Shown here in pieces: positions 1 through 10,300 of a stretch of 64,000 nucleotides of DNA. Position 1 is the first letter of the stretch; every line of letters starts with the position of its first letter. Made by a program: the position numbers and the translations under genes. The notes beneath the pieces were generated by a model, which did no database searches, was not told where the DNA came from, and saw only the letters and a list, made by a program, of their open reading frames with translations. Source of the DNA: Balneola sp. EhC07 (GTDB taxonomy: Bacteria; Bacteroidota; Rhodothermia; Balneolales; Balneolaceae); contig NZ_LXYG01000012.1 of the NCBI RefSeq assembly GCF_001650905.1, forward strand, positions 1 to 64,000, written 5' to 3'.

Positions 1-285
1 CCACACAAGCAGTTTGATTGTGAGGTATATGTACTAAGCAAAGATGAAGGTGGAAGACACACACCATTCTTCAAAGGATACCGTCCACAGTTTTACTTCC
101 GTACAACGGATGTAACGGGCTCCTGTGAGCTTCCGAGTGGAGTGGAGATGGTGATGCCGGGAGATAATGTAAAGCTCTCCGTAACACTGATCCAGCCGGT
201 AGCAATGGAAGAAGGCCTGCGTTTTGCGATCCGCGAAGGTGGACGTACCGTAGGTGCTGGTGTGGTAACTAAAATTTTAGACTAA
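1..285 (+). CDS. tuf: Elongation factor Tu, C-terminal part (5' end outside window)
   Basis: The reading frame is open from base 1 and ends with TAA at 283-285, giving the last 94 residues of EF-Tu. EF-Tu is the GTPase that carries aminoacyl-tRNA to the ribosome. What is visible is domain 3: [18 protein letters not shown], then [10 protein letters not shown], then the ending [14 protein letters not shown], which is the classic EF-Tu terminus. The GTPase domain lies before the window. The following tRNA-Trp, secE and nusG reproduce the usual bacterial tuf-secE-nusG order. Confidence 0.98.
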   Translation, partial: PHKQFDCEVYVLSKDEGGRHTPFFKGYRPQFYFRTTDVTGSCELPSGVEMVMPGDNVKLSVTLIQPVAMEEGLRFAIREGGRTVGAGVVTKILD

Positions 286-308
286 GCACTACCAGCTAAG
301 CGAATTTA

Positions 309-347
309 CGGAAAAAAAGTAGGTGGTTTTTGCCATCTACTTTTCCG
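309..347 (+). terminator. Strong hairpin between tuf and tRNA-Trp
   Basis: CGGAAAAAAAGTAGGTGG (309-326) can pair with CCATCTACTTTTCCG (333-347) across a short TTTTTG loop, with one G-U pair and a few unpaired A. No clear T-run follows, so it may be a weak terminator or an RNA-processing stem that separates tuf from the downstream tRNA rather than a full rho-independent terminator. Confidence 0.5.
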
Positions 348-354
348 TGTATAA

Positions 355-427
355 ACGGGCGTAGCTCAGTTGGTAGAGCACTGGTCTCCAAAACCAGGTG
401 TCGGGAGTTCGAGTCTCTCCGCCCGTG
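355..427 (+). tRNA. trnW: tRNA-Trp (anticodon CCA)
   Basis: A full cloverleaf can be drawn. The acceptor stem ACGGGCG (355-361) pairs with CGCCCGT (420-426) and the discriminator is G427. The D arm is GCTC/GAGC. The anticodon arm is CTGGT/ACCAG with loop CTCCAAA, so the anticodon is CCA and the tRNA decodes UGG. The T arm is GGGAG/CTCTC around TTCGAGT. Only CA follows the discriminator, so a full CCA end is not encoded. A tRNA-Trp between tuf and secE is a common bacterial arrangement. Confidence 0.97.
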
Positions 428-452
428 CAATTAAATAAAACGAATAAGCATA

Positions 453-635
453 ATGGCTAAATTATCAGGAATTTTTGACGGTGTTGTAGGTGAGTTTAAG
501 AAAGTAGCTTGGCCTACACAGAAAGAACTTATTGACAGTACTATGATCGTTGTGGTTTTCTCGATAATTCTATCTGTATTTATATTTGGTGTTGATCAGG
601 TATATAGTACTGCTTTAGAATACATTTACAATTAA
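453..635 (+). CDS. secE: Preprotein translocase subunit SecE
   Basis: This 60-residue protein is the short single-helix form of SecE, the clamp subunit of the SecYEG protein-conducting channel in the inner membrane. The amphipathic segment (GEFKKVAWPTQKEL, about residues 13-26) carries the conserved W-P-T signature. It is followed by one transmembrane helix (about 30-52). It lies directly after tRNA-Trp and 4 bases before nusG, the universal secE-nusG arrangement. Its length is normal for the one-helix form. Confidence 0.97.
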   Translation: MAKLSGIFDGVVGEFKKVAWPTQKELIDSTMIVVVFSIILSVFIFGVDQVYSTALEYIYN

Positions 636-639
636 GAAC

Positions 640-1197
640 ATGAGTGTTGAACTAGTACATGATTGGTATGTAGTACGTTGTTTCTCCAGTCATGAAAATA
701 AAGTAAGAGATTTTCTTGAGCGTGAGATAGAAGAGCAAGGTTTAGAGGATAAAGTGAAAGAAGTGCTTGTTCCAACTGAAACCATTGTTGAGATCCGTGG
801 TGGAAAAAAGAAGACAAGAGAAAAGAATTTTTTCCCGGGATATATACTGCTCAACACCCATTATGATGAAGAGGTAAACAATTTAGTACAAAGCGCTCCT
901 TCTTGCTTAGGATTTTTGAAAGTAGGAAAGACGCAAACTGTACCGCATCCACTGAAAAAGCATGAAGTCCAAAGAATTATAGGACGTGTTAGAGAAGGTG
1001 GAGAAGAGAATGCAAATATTGAGATACCATTTAGTGAAGGTGATCTCGTAAAAGTTATTTCCGGTCCATTCAAAGATTTTGATGGCACCGTACAGGAGGT
1101 TAACACCGATAAGTTAAAACTGAGAGTGATGGTTTCCATTTTTGGACGCCGAACCCCTGTAGAAGTAGATGTGAACCAAGTGGAATCCACTACTTAA
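640..1197 (+). CDS. nusG: Transcription termination/antitermination factor NusG
   Basis: This 185-residue protein has the NGN domain that binds the RNA polymerase clamp (starts WYVVRCFSSHENKVRDFLE; FFPGYILL near residue 65-72) and a C-terminal KOW domain (FSEGDLVKVISGPFKDFDGTV, about 129-150) that contacts ribosomal protein S10 or Rho. NusG couples transcription to translation and modulates pausing. The length is standard. The ATG lies 4 bases after the secE stop, so the two genes are co-transcribed. Confidence 0.98.
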   Translation: MSVELVHDWYVVRCFSSHENKVRDFLEREIEEQGLEDKVKEVLVPTETIVEIRGGKKKTREKNFFPGYILLNTHYDEEVNNLVQSAPSCLGFLKVGKTQTVPHPLKKHEVQRIIGRVREGGEENANIEIPFSEGDLVKVISGPFKDFDGTVQEVNTDKLKLRVMVSIFGRRTPVEVDVNQVESTT

Positions 1198-1272
1198 ATT
1201 AAAGAAACTAGTTGATGCTAGCTATTACGCAACCAAACAGAAGTTACTAATCATTTAGGATCCTGATAATCC

Positions 1273-1704
1273 ATGGCTAAAAAAGTTGAAAGAATCCTGA
1301 AGCTCCAAATCGTTGGTGGACAGGCAAACCCTGCGCCCCCAGTTGGACCGGCTCTCGGTCAGGCTGGAATTAACATTATGGAGTTTTGTAAAGCCTTTAA
1401 TGCTAAGACTCAGGAAAAAGCCGGAACTGTAATTCCAGTTGAGATTACTGTATACGCTGACAAGTCTTTTTCATTTAAAACAAAGACACCTCCAGCGCCA
1501 GTATTGCTCAAGAAAGCTGCGAAAATAAAGTCCGGATCGGGTGAACCTAACCTTAAAAAGGTTGGAACAGTTACCTGGAGCCAATGCAAAGATATAGCAC
1601 AAGAAAAAATGGAAGACTTAAATGCGTTTGACATTGAAGCTGGTGCCGAAATGATTGCAGGAACGGCTCGGAGTATGGGTCTAAGAGTAAATCGCGATAA
1701 ATAA
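1273..1704 (+). CDS. rplK: 50S ribosomal protein L11
   Basis: This 143-residue protein starts [20 protein letters not shown] and contains the [23 protein letters not shown] block typical of L11. L11 binds 23S rRNA in the GTPase-associated centre, together with the L10-L12 stalk encoded just downstream. The C-terminal rRNA-binding domain ends [11 protein letters not shown]. The gap to nusG is 75 bases. The rplA ribosome binding site follows immediately after the stop. Confidence 0.98.
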   Translation: MAKKVERILKLQIVGGQANPAPPVGPALGQAGINIMEFCKAFNAKTQEKAGTVIPVEITVYADKSFSFKTKTPPAPVLLKKAAKIKSGSGEPNLKKVGTVTWSQCKDIAQEKMEDLNAFDIEAGAEMIAGTARSMGLRVNRDK

Positions 1705-1716
1705 GGAGTTGTGATT

Positions 1717-2415
1717 ATGGCAAAAAAAGGAAAGAAATACGAACAAGCCGTGGCATTAGTTAATCCGGAGATTGAATATTCTCTGGAGGAAGCATGTGAT
1801 CTGGTTAAAAAAACTTCAAACCGAAATTTCGATGCTTCGGTGGATATTGATGTCCGCTTAGGTGTTGATCCGCGACACGCCGATCAAATGGTACGTGGAA
1901 CTGTGAGCTTGCCTCATGGTACAGGTAAAGAAGTTCGAGTTTTAGCTTTGGTAAACGAAGCAAAACAAGATGAAGCCAGAGAAGCAGGTGCCGACCATGT
2001 TGGTATGGACGAATACATCAAAAAAATTGAAGAAGGTTGGGCGGATATCGATGTGATAATCGCTACACCTGATGCAATGGGAAAACTCGGTAAACTGGGA
2101 AGATTCCTGGGACCGCGTGGGCTTATGCCAAACCCAAAAAGTGGAACAGTTACTATGGATGTAGCTGACGCTGTTAAAACGGTGAAAGCCGGACAGATAG
2201 ATTTTCGTGTTGATAAATTCGGAATTCTACATACATCCGTAGGTAAAATAAGTTTTGACGCAACTGCAATTAAAGAAAACGCTGAAGCTTTTCTTTCAAC
2301 TGTAATGCGCTTAAGACCTGCATCCGCTAAAGGACTATACGTGAAATCAGTTTTCATGAGTAGTACTATGGGGCCAAGCATACCTATAAGTAGAACCGCA
2401 GTTACATCCCTATAA
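1717..2415 (+). CDS. rplA: 50S ribosomal protein L1
   Basis: This is ribosomal protein L1 (232 residues from ATG 1717), which forms the mobile L1 stalk that guides tRNA out of the E site. Characteristic blocks are [23 protein letters not shown] and [19 protein letters not shown] at 1711 is in frame, but AAGGAG at 1703-1708 sits 8 bases before ATG 1717, so the ATG is preferred. The C-terminus ([15 protein letters not shown]) extends the usual STMGPGI end by only a few residues. Confidence 0.98.
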   Translation: MAKKGKKYEQAVALVNPEIEYSLEEACDLVKKTSNRNFDASVDIDVRLGVDPRHADQMVRGTVSLPHGTGKEVRVLALVNEAKQDEAREAGADHVGMDEYIKKIEEGWADIDVIIATPDAMGKLGKLGRFLGPRGLMPNPKSGTVTMDVADAVKTVKAGQIDFRVDKFGILHTSVGKISFDATAIKENAEAFLSTVMRLRPASAKGLYVKSVFMSSTMGPSIPISRTAVTSL

Positions 2416-2433
2416 TAGGAGGAATTAAGAATT

Positions 2434-2955
2434 ATGCCTACTGCAGAAAAAAAAGCAGTCTTAGACGAAATCACAGAAAAACTTAATAGTGCTAATGGTA
2501 TTTATATCACTAAGTACACCGGTATGTCTGTGGCAGATGCTAACGAACTGCGTGGAGAATTCCGCAAGGGAAATATCTTCTTCAAAGTTTACAAGAATAA
2601 GCTAATGAAACTTGCTATGCAGGAAGTTGGAGGCTACGATAAAGTACTTCCTTCTTTAGTAGAGCAAAATGCATTTGCATTCGTTGAAGATGAATTGTCC
2701 GCACCGGCTAAAGTATTAAAAGAGTTTACTAAGGATAAGAAGAAACCAGAATTTAAAGCCGCTTTTATAGATGGTGAATTCTATTCTTCTGATAAATTAG
2801 AAGCTCTCGCCGCAATGAAGTCTAAAAACGAAGTTATTGGCGATATACTTGGTCTGTTGATGTCACCTGCACAAACCGTAGTAAGTGCGCTTACTGCACA
2901 AGGGTCAAACCTTGTTGGTGCTGTGAAAACTATTGCCGAAAAAGGCGAAGAATAA
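2434..2955 (+). CDS. rplJ: 50S ribosomal protein L10
   Basis: This 173-residue protein has the L10 start (PTAEKKAVLDEITEKLNSAN), the KVYKNKLMKLAM core and a C-terminal helix that binds L7/L12 dimers. L10 is the base of the ribosomal stalk. A clean AGGAGG is present 13-18 bases before the start at 2434. In many bacteria L10 represses its own operon. The 18-base gap to rplA leaves no room for a local leader. Confidence 0.98.
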   Translation: MPTAEKKAVLDEITEKLNSANGIYITKYTGMSVADANELRGEFRKGNIFFKVYKNKLMKLAMQEVGGYDKVLPSLVEQNAFAFVEDELSAPAKVLKEFTKDKKKPEFKAAFIDGEFYSSDKLEALAAMKSKNEVIGDILGLLMSPAQTVVSALTAQGSNLVGAVKTIAEKGEE

Positions 2956-3017
2956 TATTTATACAACATGTCGCAAGACATTAAAAATTTTACTTTAAAA
3001 AACAACTGGAGATAAAA

Positions 3018-3395
3018 ATGGCTGACGTTAATAAACTAGCTGAAGAGCTTGTCAACCTAACTATCAAAGAAGCAAACGAACTAGCAAAAGTTCTTGAAGA
3101 AGAATACGATATCAAACCTGCAGCTGCAGCTGTTGCTGTTGCTGGACCAGCCGGAGGCGGAGACGCTGCTGGTGCTGAAGAGCAAACTGAGTTTGATGTA
3201 GTTCTTGAAGCTGCTGGTGGAAAGAAAATCGCTGTGATCAAAGAAGTTCGCGGAATCACTGGTCTTGGGCTTAAAGAAGCTAAAGAACTTGTTGATGGCG
3301 CGCCTAACACTATCAAAGAAGGTATTGCTAAGGCAGAAGCTGAAGAGATCAAAGCTAAGCTTGAAGAAGCTGGAGCTACAGTAGAGCTTAAATAA
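3018..3395 (+). CDS. rplL: 50S ribosomal protein L7/L12
   Basis: This 125-residue protein has an N-terminal dimerisation domain ([20 protein letters not shown]), an Ala/Gly-rich hinge (about residues 35-53), and the compact C-terminal domain that recruits translation factors ([20 protein letters not shown]). The architecture and length are standard. The gene follows rplJ by about 60 bases and is followed by two hairpins before rpoB. Confidence 0.99.
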   Translation: MADVNKLAEELVNLTIKEANELAKVLEEEYDIKPAAAAVAVAGPAGGGDAAGAEEQTEFDVVLEAAGGKKIAVIKEVRGITGLGLKEAKELVDGAPNTIKEGIAKAEAEEIKAKLEEAGATVELK

Positions 3396-3417
3396 GCTTT
3401 TTTACAATATTCGCACG

Positions 3418-3490
3418 TAGCCGATATCGTGAAAACGGTATTGGCTATTGGCGTCTATATTACTTAACCCTGTTATTTATAGGGTTTTTA
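3418..3490 (+). promoter_or_regulatory. Two tandem hairpins in the rplL-rpoB gap (attenuator or processing site)
   Basis: The 133-base gap holds TAGCCGATATCG (3418-3429) pairing with CGGTATTGGCTA (3436-3447, two G-U pairs) and a second stem AACCCT (3466-3471) with AGGGTT (3481-3486) followed by TTTTA. In Escherichia coli the same gap holds an attenuator and an RNase III site that lower rpoBC expression relative to the ribosomal genes. The position and structure here suggest a similar role, which is inferred. Confidence 0.55.
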
Positions 3491-3528
3491 CCGTTTAATT
3501 TACCTTCAACAAAAAGGAGAGGTTCCTT

Positions 3529-6500
3529 TTGAGCAAGAAGATGCAAACTATTCCAAATACGGATCGCCAATCTTTTGGGCGAACAAAAGAAGTTTTAGAA
3601 TATCCTGATTTCCTGGATATCCAATTAGAATCGTTCGAGAAATTCGTTCAGCTTGATATTGCACCAAATGAGCGTGCTAATCAAGGGCTGCAAAGAATTT
3701 TCTTGGAAAATTTCCCAATTCAGGATACCAGAGAAACTCATATACTCGAATTTTTATACTACAATGTTGATGTTCCAAGGTATACTATCAAAGAATGTCA
3801 GGATCGTGGATTAACCTATTCAGTTCCATTGAAAGCAAAGCTCAGATTATCATCTGTTGATGATAGTGATGAAGCCAGCGAAACAATTGAACAGGAAGTA
3901 TTTTTGGGTGACTTACCATGGATGACAGATCGTGGTACATTTATTATAAATGGCGCTGAGCGTGTGATTGTATCTCAGTTACACCGTTCGCCGGGCGTAT
4001 TTTTTGGCCAATCAGTTCACCCTAATGGTACTCAACTATATTCAGCTCGTGTAATTCCTTTTAAGGGATCATGGATCGAATTTACAACTGATATCAGAGA
4101 TGTGCTCTGGGCTTATATCGATCGTAAGAAAAAGATTCCTGCTACAACATTGTTACGTGCTCTTGGGTATTCAACAGATATGGACTTATTGAGTCTGTTT
4201 GAATTATCTGAAGATGTAAAAGTTGGAACTAAAGCAAACTTCAAGAAGAACCTTGTTGGTAAGCGACTTGCTCAGAACATCATCGTTGAAGAGATGGAAG
4301 AAGTTGTTGATGATGAGACAGGTGAAGTTACAGAAGCATTAAACCGTAAGATCATTTTTGAACGTGATCATGAATTGACTGAAGATGATTACGGAATGTT
4401 CGGTGAAGTTGATCAGAAAACTGTTCTTGTTCAGAAGATTACTTCAGAAGAATCTGAGCGTTCAGTAATGATGAATACGCTTCGTAAAGATCCAACCTGG
4501 GATGAAACTTCTGCACTTGGGGAAGTTTATCAGCAAATCAGATCCGGTGAAATGCCTGATCCTGAAACTGCTCGTTCTATCCTCGAAAGATTATTCTTTA
4601 GTGATAAGAAATATGATCTGGGTGAAGTTGGTCGTTACAGATTGAACAAACGACTTCGTTTAGAAGGTAATGAAGATGTACAGTATCTATTGAAGGAAGA
4701 TATTGTAGCTATTATCACAGAAGTTATTCGTCTTAAGAATATGAAATCTCAAGTTGATGATATTGATCATTTGAGTAACAGACGTGTAAGAACTGTAGGT
4801 GAGCAATTAGGACAGCAATTTGCGATTGGTCTTGCAAGAATGGCAAGAACGATCAAAGAGAGAATGAACTCTCGTGATGCTGAGCAGTTGACTCCGCAGG
4901 ATCTTGTGAATGCTCGTACCATTTCTAGTGTAATTAACACTTTCTTTGGTACAAACCAGCTATCACAGTTTATGGATCAAACGAATCCATTGGCAGAATT
5001 AACGCATAAGCGTCGTATGTCTGCTCTTGGACCTGGAGGTCTAACTCGTGAGCGTGCAGGTTTTGAGGTTCGTGATGTTCACTACACTCACTATGGTCGA
5101 CTTTGTCCAATTGAAACTCCTGAAGGTCCGAACATTGGACTGATCTCATCACTTTGTATTCATGCAAAAGTGAATGATTTTGGTTTTATTGAAACACCTT
5201 ACAGAAAAGTTAAAGACAAAAAAGTTTCTAAAAGTGTTGAGTATTTAGCAGCGGAGCAGGAAGATGAGACAGTAATTGCTCAGGCTAATGCTGAATTAGA
5301 TGATAATAACACTTTTGCTAACGATGCAGTATTCTCAAGAATGCGCGAAGGTAACTATCTAGTTGCTAAGGCAGAAGAGATCGAGTATATGGATGTGGCT
5401 ACAAACCAGATCACATCACTTGCAGCTGCATTGATTCCTTTTATTGAACATGATGATGCAAACCGTGCCTTGATGGGCTCGAACATGCAACGTCAAGCAG
5501 TTCCATTGTTAAGACCAGAAGCGCCGGTTGTAGGTACAGGATTGGAGCACAGAGCGGCTCGTGATTCTCGTGCTATTATTACTGCTGATGCTAAAGGTGA
5601 AGTTGTATACGTAAGCTCAACTGAAATTCGTATCAAGTACGAAAGAGATGAGTTGGATCAACATTGCTATTTTGATGGCGGTATTAAAACGTATGAGCTT
5701 GAAAAATTCAGCAGAACAAATCAGGATACCTGTACTAACCAACGTGCTATTGTAAAAGTAGGCGATAAGGTTAAAAAAGGACAGGCTATTGCTGATGGTT
5801 GTTCAACAGACGGTGGAGAGCTTGCTCTTGGTCGTAACTTACTCGTGGCTTTCATGCCTTGGAGAGGTTATAACTTTGAGGATGCAATCGTTGTAAGTGA
5901 GCGCATTGTTCAAGACGATATCTATACTTCTATCCACATTACAGAATTCGAACAACAAGTTCGTGACACTAAGCGTGGTGAAGAAGAGCTTACTCGTGAG
6001 ATTCCTAACGTAAGTGAAGAAGCAACTCGTAACCTTAATGAAAAAGGCATTATCCGAGTTGGAGCAAAAATTAATCCGGGCGACATTCTTGTTGGTAAGA
6101 TCACTCCAAAAGGTGAAACAGATCCAACACCGGAAGAAAAACTTCTTCGCGCAATCTTTGGTGATAAAGCCGGTGATGTAAAAGATGCTTCTTTGAAAAC
6201 ACCTCCGGGCGTTTCAGGAACCATTATCAACACTAAGCTTTTCAGCCGTAAGCGCGATGAGTTAATCTCAAGAAAAGAAGAGAAGAAAAGAGTAGAGCAA
6301 GAGCAGGAAAGACATGCTGAAAAACTTGCAGAATTGAATCAGCAATGGGCTGATAAAATGTATTCTCTACTAAGAGATAAAACTTCTCCTGGAGTACTCA
6401 ACTACAGTAATTATGAGTTGATTCCAAAAGGTGAGAAGTATAAAAAATCAGTATTTGAAGAATTAGATCCGGTAAATATCAATGAGAATATTGACTGGGC

Positions 6501-7356
6501 TACAGATCAGGATTTGGTAGAAAAAGTAAGACTACTGTTTGCTAACTATCGTGACCTTCGTCGTAAGATCGACAGTGAGGCTAAGCGTCGTACGTTTGCA
6601 ATCCAAGTAGGAGACGAACTACCTCCTGGAATCATCCAAAAAGCTAAGATCTACGTTGCTAAGAAGCGTAAGCTTCAGGTAGGTGATAAGATGGCGGGAC
6701 GTCACGGTAACAAAGGTGTTGTTGCTAAGATCGTACCACAGGAAGACATGCCGTTTATGGCTGATGGTACTCCTGTAGATATCTGTCTGAACCCACTTGG
6801 TGTACCTTCTCGTATGAACCTTGGTCAGATCTATGAAACGATCCTAGGTTGGGCAGCTAAGAAACTTGGCGTTACTTTCGCTTCTCCGATTTTTGATGGA
6901 GCAAGCATGGATGACGTAAAAGGAAAATTAAAGGAAGCAGGATTACCTGAAGATGGTCGTGTAAATCTTTACGACGGTCGTACCGGTGAAGCTTTCTCTC
7001 AAAAGACGACAGTAGGTTACATCTACATGATCAAGTTGAATCACTTGGTTCAAGATAAGATGCACTCTCGTTCTATTGGGCCATACTCATTAATTACGCA
7101 ACAGCCATTGGGTGGTAAAGCTCAGTTTGGTGGTCAGCGACTTGGTGAAATGGAGGTTTGGGCACTATATGCTTATGGTGCTTCAAGTATCCTGAAAGAA
7201 ATGCTCACTGTAAAAAGTGATGATGTGAAAGGGCGTTCAAAAGTATATGAAGCTATCGTTAAAGGTGAGAACCTTCCTGATGGTGATGTGCCTGAATCAT
7301 TCAAAGTATTGCTTCGAGAGCTTATGGGTCTCGGGCTTGAAATACATATTCAATAA
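3529..7356 (+). CDS. rpoB: DNA-directed RNA polymerase subunit beta
   Basis: This 1275-residue protein is the beta subunit of RNA polymerase. The rifampicin-pocket region is intact (GTNQLSQFMDQTNPLAE, then THKRRMSALGPGG), as are the GRLCPIETPEGPNIG block and the C-terminal KVGDKMAGRHGNKGV-type element. The key Asp, His and Ser positions of the rifampicin pocket carry the sensitive-type residues, and the usual Leu before SALG is Met. The start is TTG at 3529 with AAGGAG (3514-3519) 9 bases upstream. An ATG at 3541 is a worse fit to that ribosome binding site. rpoC follows after 31 bases. Confidence 0.99.
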   Translation: MSKKMQTIPNTDRQSFGRTKEVLEYPDFLDIQLESFEKFVQLDIAPNERANQGLQRIFLENFPIQDTRETHILEFLYYNVDVPRYTIKECQDRGLTYSVPLKAKLRLSSVDDSDEASETIEQEVFLGDLPWMTDRGTFIINGAERVIVSQLHRSPGVFFGQSVHPNGTQLYSARVIPFKGSWIEFTTDIRDVLWAYIDRKKKIPATTLLRALGYSTDMDLLSLFELSEDVKVGTKANFKKNLVGKRLAQNIIVEEMEEVVDDETGEVTEALNRKIIFERDHELTEDDYGMFGEVDQKTVLVQKITSEESERSVMMNTLRKDPTWDETSALGEVYQQIRSGEMPDPETARSILERLFFSDKKYDLGEVGRYRLNKRLRLEGNEDVQYLLKEDIVAIITEVIRLKNMKSQVDDIDHLSNRRVRTVGEQLGQQFAIGLARMARTIKERMNSRDAEQLTPQDLVNARTISSVINTFFGTNQLSQFMDQTNPLAELTHKRRMSALGPGGLTRERAGFEVRDVHYTHYGRLCPIETPEGPNIGLISSLCIHAKVNDFGFIETPYRKVKDKKVSKSVEYLAAEQEDETVIAQANAELDDNNTFANDAVFSRMREGNYLVAKAEEIEYMDVATNQITSLAAALIPFIEHDDANRALMGSNMQRQAVPLLRPEAPVVGTGLEHRAARDSRAIITADAKGEVVYVSSTEIRIKYERDELDQHCYFDGGIKTYELEKFSRTNQDTCTNQRAIVKVGDKVKKGQAIADGCSTDGGELALGRNLLVAFMPWRGYNFEDAIVVSERIVQDDIYTSIHITEFEQQVRDTKRGEEELTREIPNVSEEATRNLNEKGIIRVGAKINPGDILVGKITPKGETDPTPEEKLLRAIFGDKAGDVKDASLKTPPGVSGTIINTKLFSRKRDELISRKEEKKRVEQEQERHAEKLAELNQQWADKMYSLLRDKTSPGVLNYSNYELIPKGEKYKKSVFEELDPVNINENIDWATDQDLVEKVRLLFANYRDLRRKIDSEAKRRTFAIQVGDELPPGIIQKAKIYVAKKRKLQVGDKMAGRHGNKGVVAKIVPQEDMPFMADGTPVDICLNPLGVPSRMNLGQIYETILGWAAKKLGVTFASPIFDGASMDDVKGKLKEAGLPEDGRVNLYDGRTGEAFSQKTTVGYIYMIKLNHLVQDKMHSRSIGPYSLITQQPLGGKAQFGGQRLGEMEVWALYAYGASSILKEMLTVKSDDVKGRSKVYEAIVKGENLPDGDVPESFKVLLRELMGLGLEIHIQ

Positions 7357-7387
7357 TCACTGTTAATTATTTAATGGAGGAATACCC

Positions 7388-10300
7388 TTGCCAATAACAA
7401 AAACATTAACAGTTACCAACGACTTTAACAGTATCGGAGTATCACTTGCTTCGGCTGAGACAATTTTGTCACGTTCGCACGGTGAAGTCTTAACACCAGA
7501 AACAATAAACTACAGAACCTTTAAGCCTGAGATGGATGGTCTTTTCTGTGAAAAGATCTTCGGTCCGGTTAAAGATTATGAGTGCCATTGCGGTAAATAC
7601 AAGCGTATTCGCTACAAAGGCATTATCTGTGATCGTTGCGGTGTTGAAGTAACAAGAAAAGCTGTTCGTCGTGAGCGAATGGGTCATATTACCCTAACCG
7701 TTCCTGTAGTACACATTTGGTATTTCAAATCTTTACCAAACAAGATCGCATACCTATTAGGTATGTCTTCTAAGAATCTTGATAAGATCGTTTATTACGA
7801 AACTTTCGTGATCATCAATCCTGGTGTAGCTCGTGATTTGGGTTACGCTAAAGGTGATATGATCTCTGAAGAAGAGAAATACGATATTCTTGATCAGCTT
7901 CCGGAAGATAACTACGAACTTGATAACGACGACGAAGATAAGTTCATAGTAAAAGAAGGAGCAGATGCACTAGCTGCTATGCTTGCTGATCTTGATCTTG
8001 ATGAATTAGCTTACCAATTACGCTACGAAGTGAAGCATGAGACTTCACAGATGCGTAAGAAAAAGAAACTAAAACGCCTTCAGGTTATTGAGTCTTTCCG
8101 TGCTGCTGCAGAGCACACAGAAAACAAGCCAGAGTGGATGTGCCAGAGTGTGATCCCGGTAATTCCACCGGAACTACGTCCTCTTGTACCTCTTGAAGGT
8201 GGTAGATTTGCTACTTCTGATCTTAACGATCTATACAGAAGAGTGATCATCAGAAACAACCGTTTGAAGAGATTGATGGACATTAAAGCTCCTGATGTAA
8301 TTCTTCGAAATGAGAAGCGTATGCTTCAGGAAGCGGTTGATTCTTTATATGACAACTCAAGAAAATCAAACGCAGTTAGAAACAACAATCGTCCGCTAAA
8401 ATCTCTTAGCGACATGTTGAAAGGTAAAAGCGGTCGTTTCCGTCAAAACCTTCTTGGTAAGCGTGTTGATTATTCAGGTCGTTCTGTAATTGTGGTAGGA
8501 CCGGAACTCAAAATGCATGAGTGTGGCCTTCCAAAAGAAATGGCAGTCGAGCTTTACAAACCATTCATTATTCGCCGATTGATCGAACGCGGTTATGTTA
8601 AAACCGTTAAGAGTGCGAAGAAAGTAGTTGATCGCAGAGATGCGGTGGTTTGGGAAGTACTTGAAAATGTAATTGATGGACACCCGGTAATGCTTAACCG
8701 TGCTCCAACGCTTCACCGTTTAGGTATTCAAGCGTTCCAGCCGGTGCTTATCGAGGAAAAAGCGATCCGTCTTCACCCACTAGCGTGTACGGCATTCAAC
8801 GCCGATTTCGATGGTGACCAGATGGCGGTTCACTTACCACTTAGCCATGATGCAGTGCTTGAAGCTTCTGTATTGATGCTTGGTTCTCATAACATTATGA
8901 GTCCTGCAAGTGGTGGACCTATTGCAGTTCCGTCTCAGGATATGATCTTGGGTCTTTACTTCCTTACTAAGCCTGCAAATGGCAAGAAAGGAGAAGGAAA
9001 GACTTTCTCAGATATGGATGAGGTTCTTGTCGCTTTTGATCAGGGACAGATCGATCTGCATGCAAAAATTAATGTTCGTGTTGATGTAGTCAACGAAGAA
9101 GGCGAAACTGTAAAAGAAGTAGTTAAAACTTCTACAGGACGTGTGATCTTCAATCAGATCGTGCCTGAAGAAATCGGGTTCATGAACAAAACTCTCGGTA
9201 AAAAAGAGCTTAGAGTTCTGATTGGTGATATCCATTCTATTGTTGGAACTTCACGTTGTGCTGCATTCCTTGATGAAATGAAAAAACTTGGTTACGAAAA
9301 CGCTACTCTTGGTGGACTTTCATTCAGCCTTGACGACATCATCATCCCGGATGCTAAAGCAAAATTGATTGATGGAGCCAAAGACGAAGTAACTGACATT
9401 CAGGGTCGTTACGAAATGGGTTTCATTACAGATAATGAACGCTACAATCAGGTAATTGATAAGTGGACAAGTACTACTAACCGAGTTTCTGAAACTCTGT
9501 TCACGGCTCTTCAAGAAGATCGTGAAGGTTTCAACCCGGTATATATGATGGCTGACTCCGGAGCCCGTGGTTCTAAAGAGCAGATTCGTCAGTTAGGTGG
9601 TATGCGTGGTTTGATGGCTAAGCCTCAAAAGAGTTCAATGCAGCAGGGTAACGAAGTAATTGAGAATCCGATTCTTTCTTCTTTCAAAGAGGGACTTTCG
9701 GTACTTGAGTACTTTATCTCTACTCACGGTGCTCGTAAAGGTCTTGCCGATACCGCACTTAAAACTGCTGATGCAGGTTACTTAACTCGTCGTCTTGTTG
9801 ACGTTTCTCAGGATGTGATCATTACTGAAGATGATTGCGGTACTCTTCGTGGTATCAAGATGTCAGCTCTTAAGGATAATGAAGATATCATCGAAAGATT
9901 GGAAGATCGTATTATCGGTCGTTTCTCTCTGCATGATATTCATGATCCGATCACAGATGATCTTATCTGCGAAGCAAACCAGATGATCGATGAAGGAGTA
10001 GCTAAGAAAATTGCTGAAACTTCTATTGAAGAAGTGGATATCCGTTCGGTACTTACTTGTGAAACCGGTCGTGGTGTTTGTGCAAAATGTTATGGTCGTG
10101 ACTTAGCTCGCGGAACTGTTGTTGAGAAAGGTGAGGCCGTTGGTGTTATCGCTGCTCAATCAATTGGTGAGCCTGGTACACAGCTTACACTTCGTACTTT
10201 CCACGTTGGTGGTACGGCTTCTCGTCTTGAGGCAGATTCACAACATAAAACTAAATTCGACGGTAAAGTTGAATTCGAAAATGTACGTGTTGTAGAATAT

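Noticed and set aside
1198-1272. Possible ribosomal-protein leader before rplK
   Set aside because: Only a weak stem CTAG...CTAG can be drawn and no known leader motif is recognisable.
1914-2474. Long 186-residue minus-strand ORF over rplA
   Set aside because: It is antisense to a clearly conserved ribosomal protein gene and has no recognisable domain.
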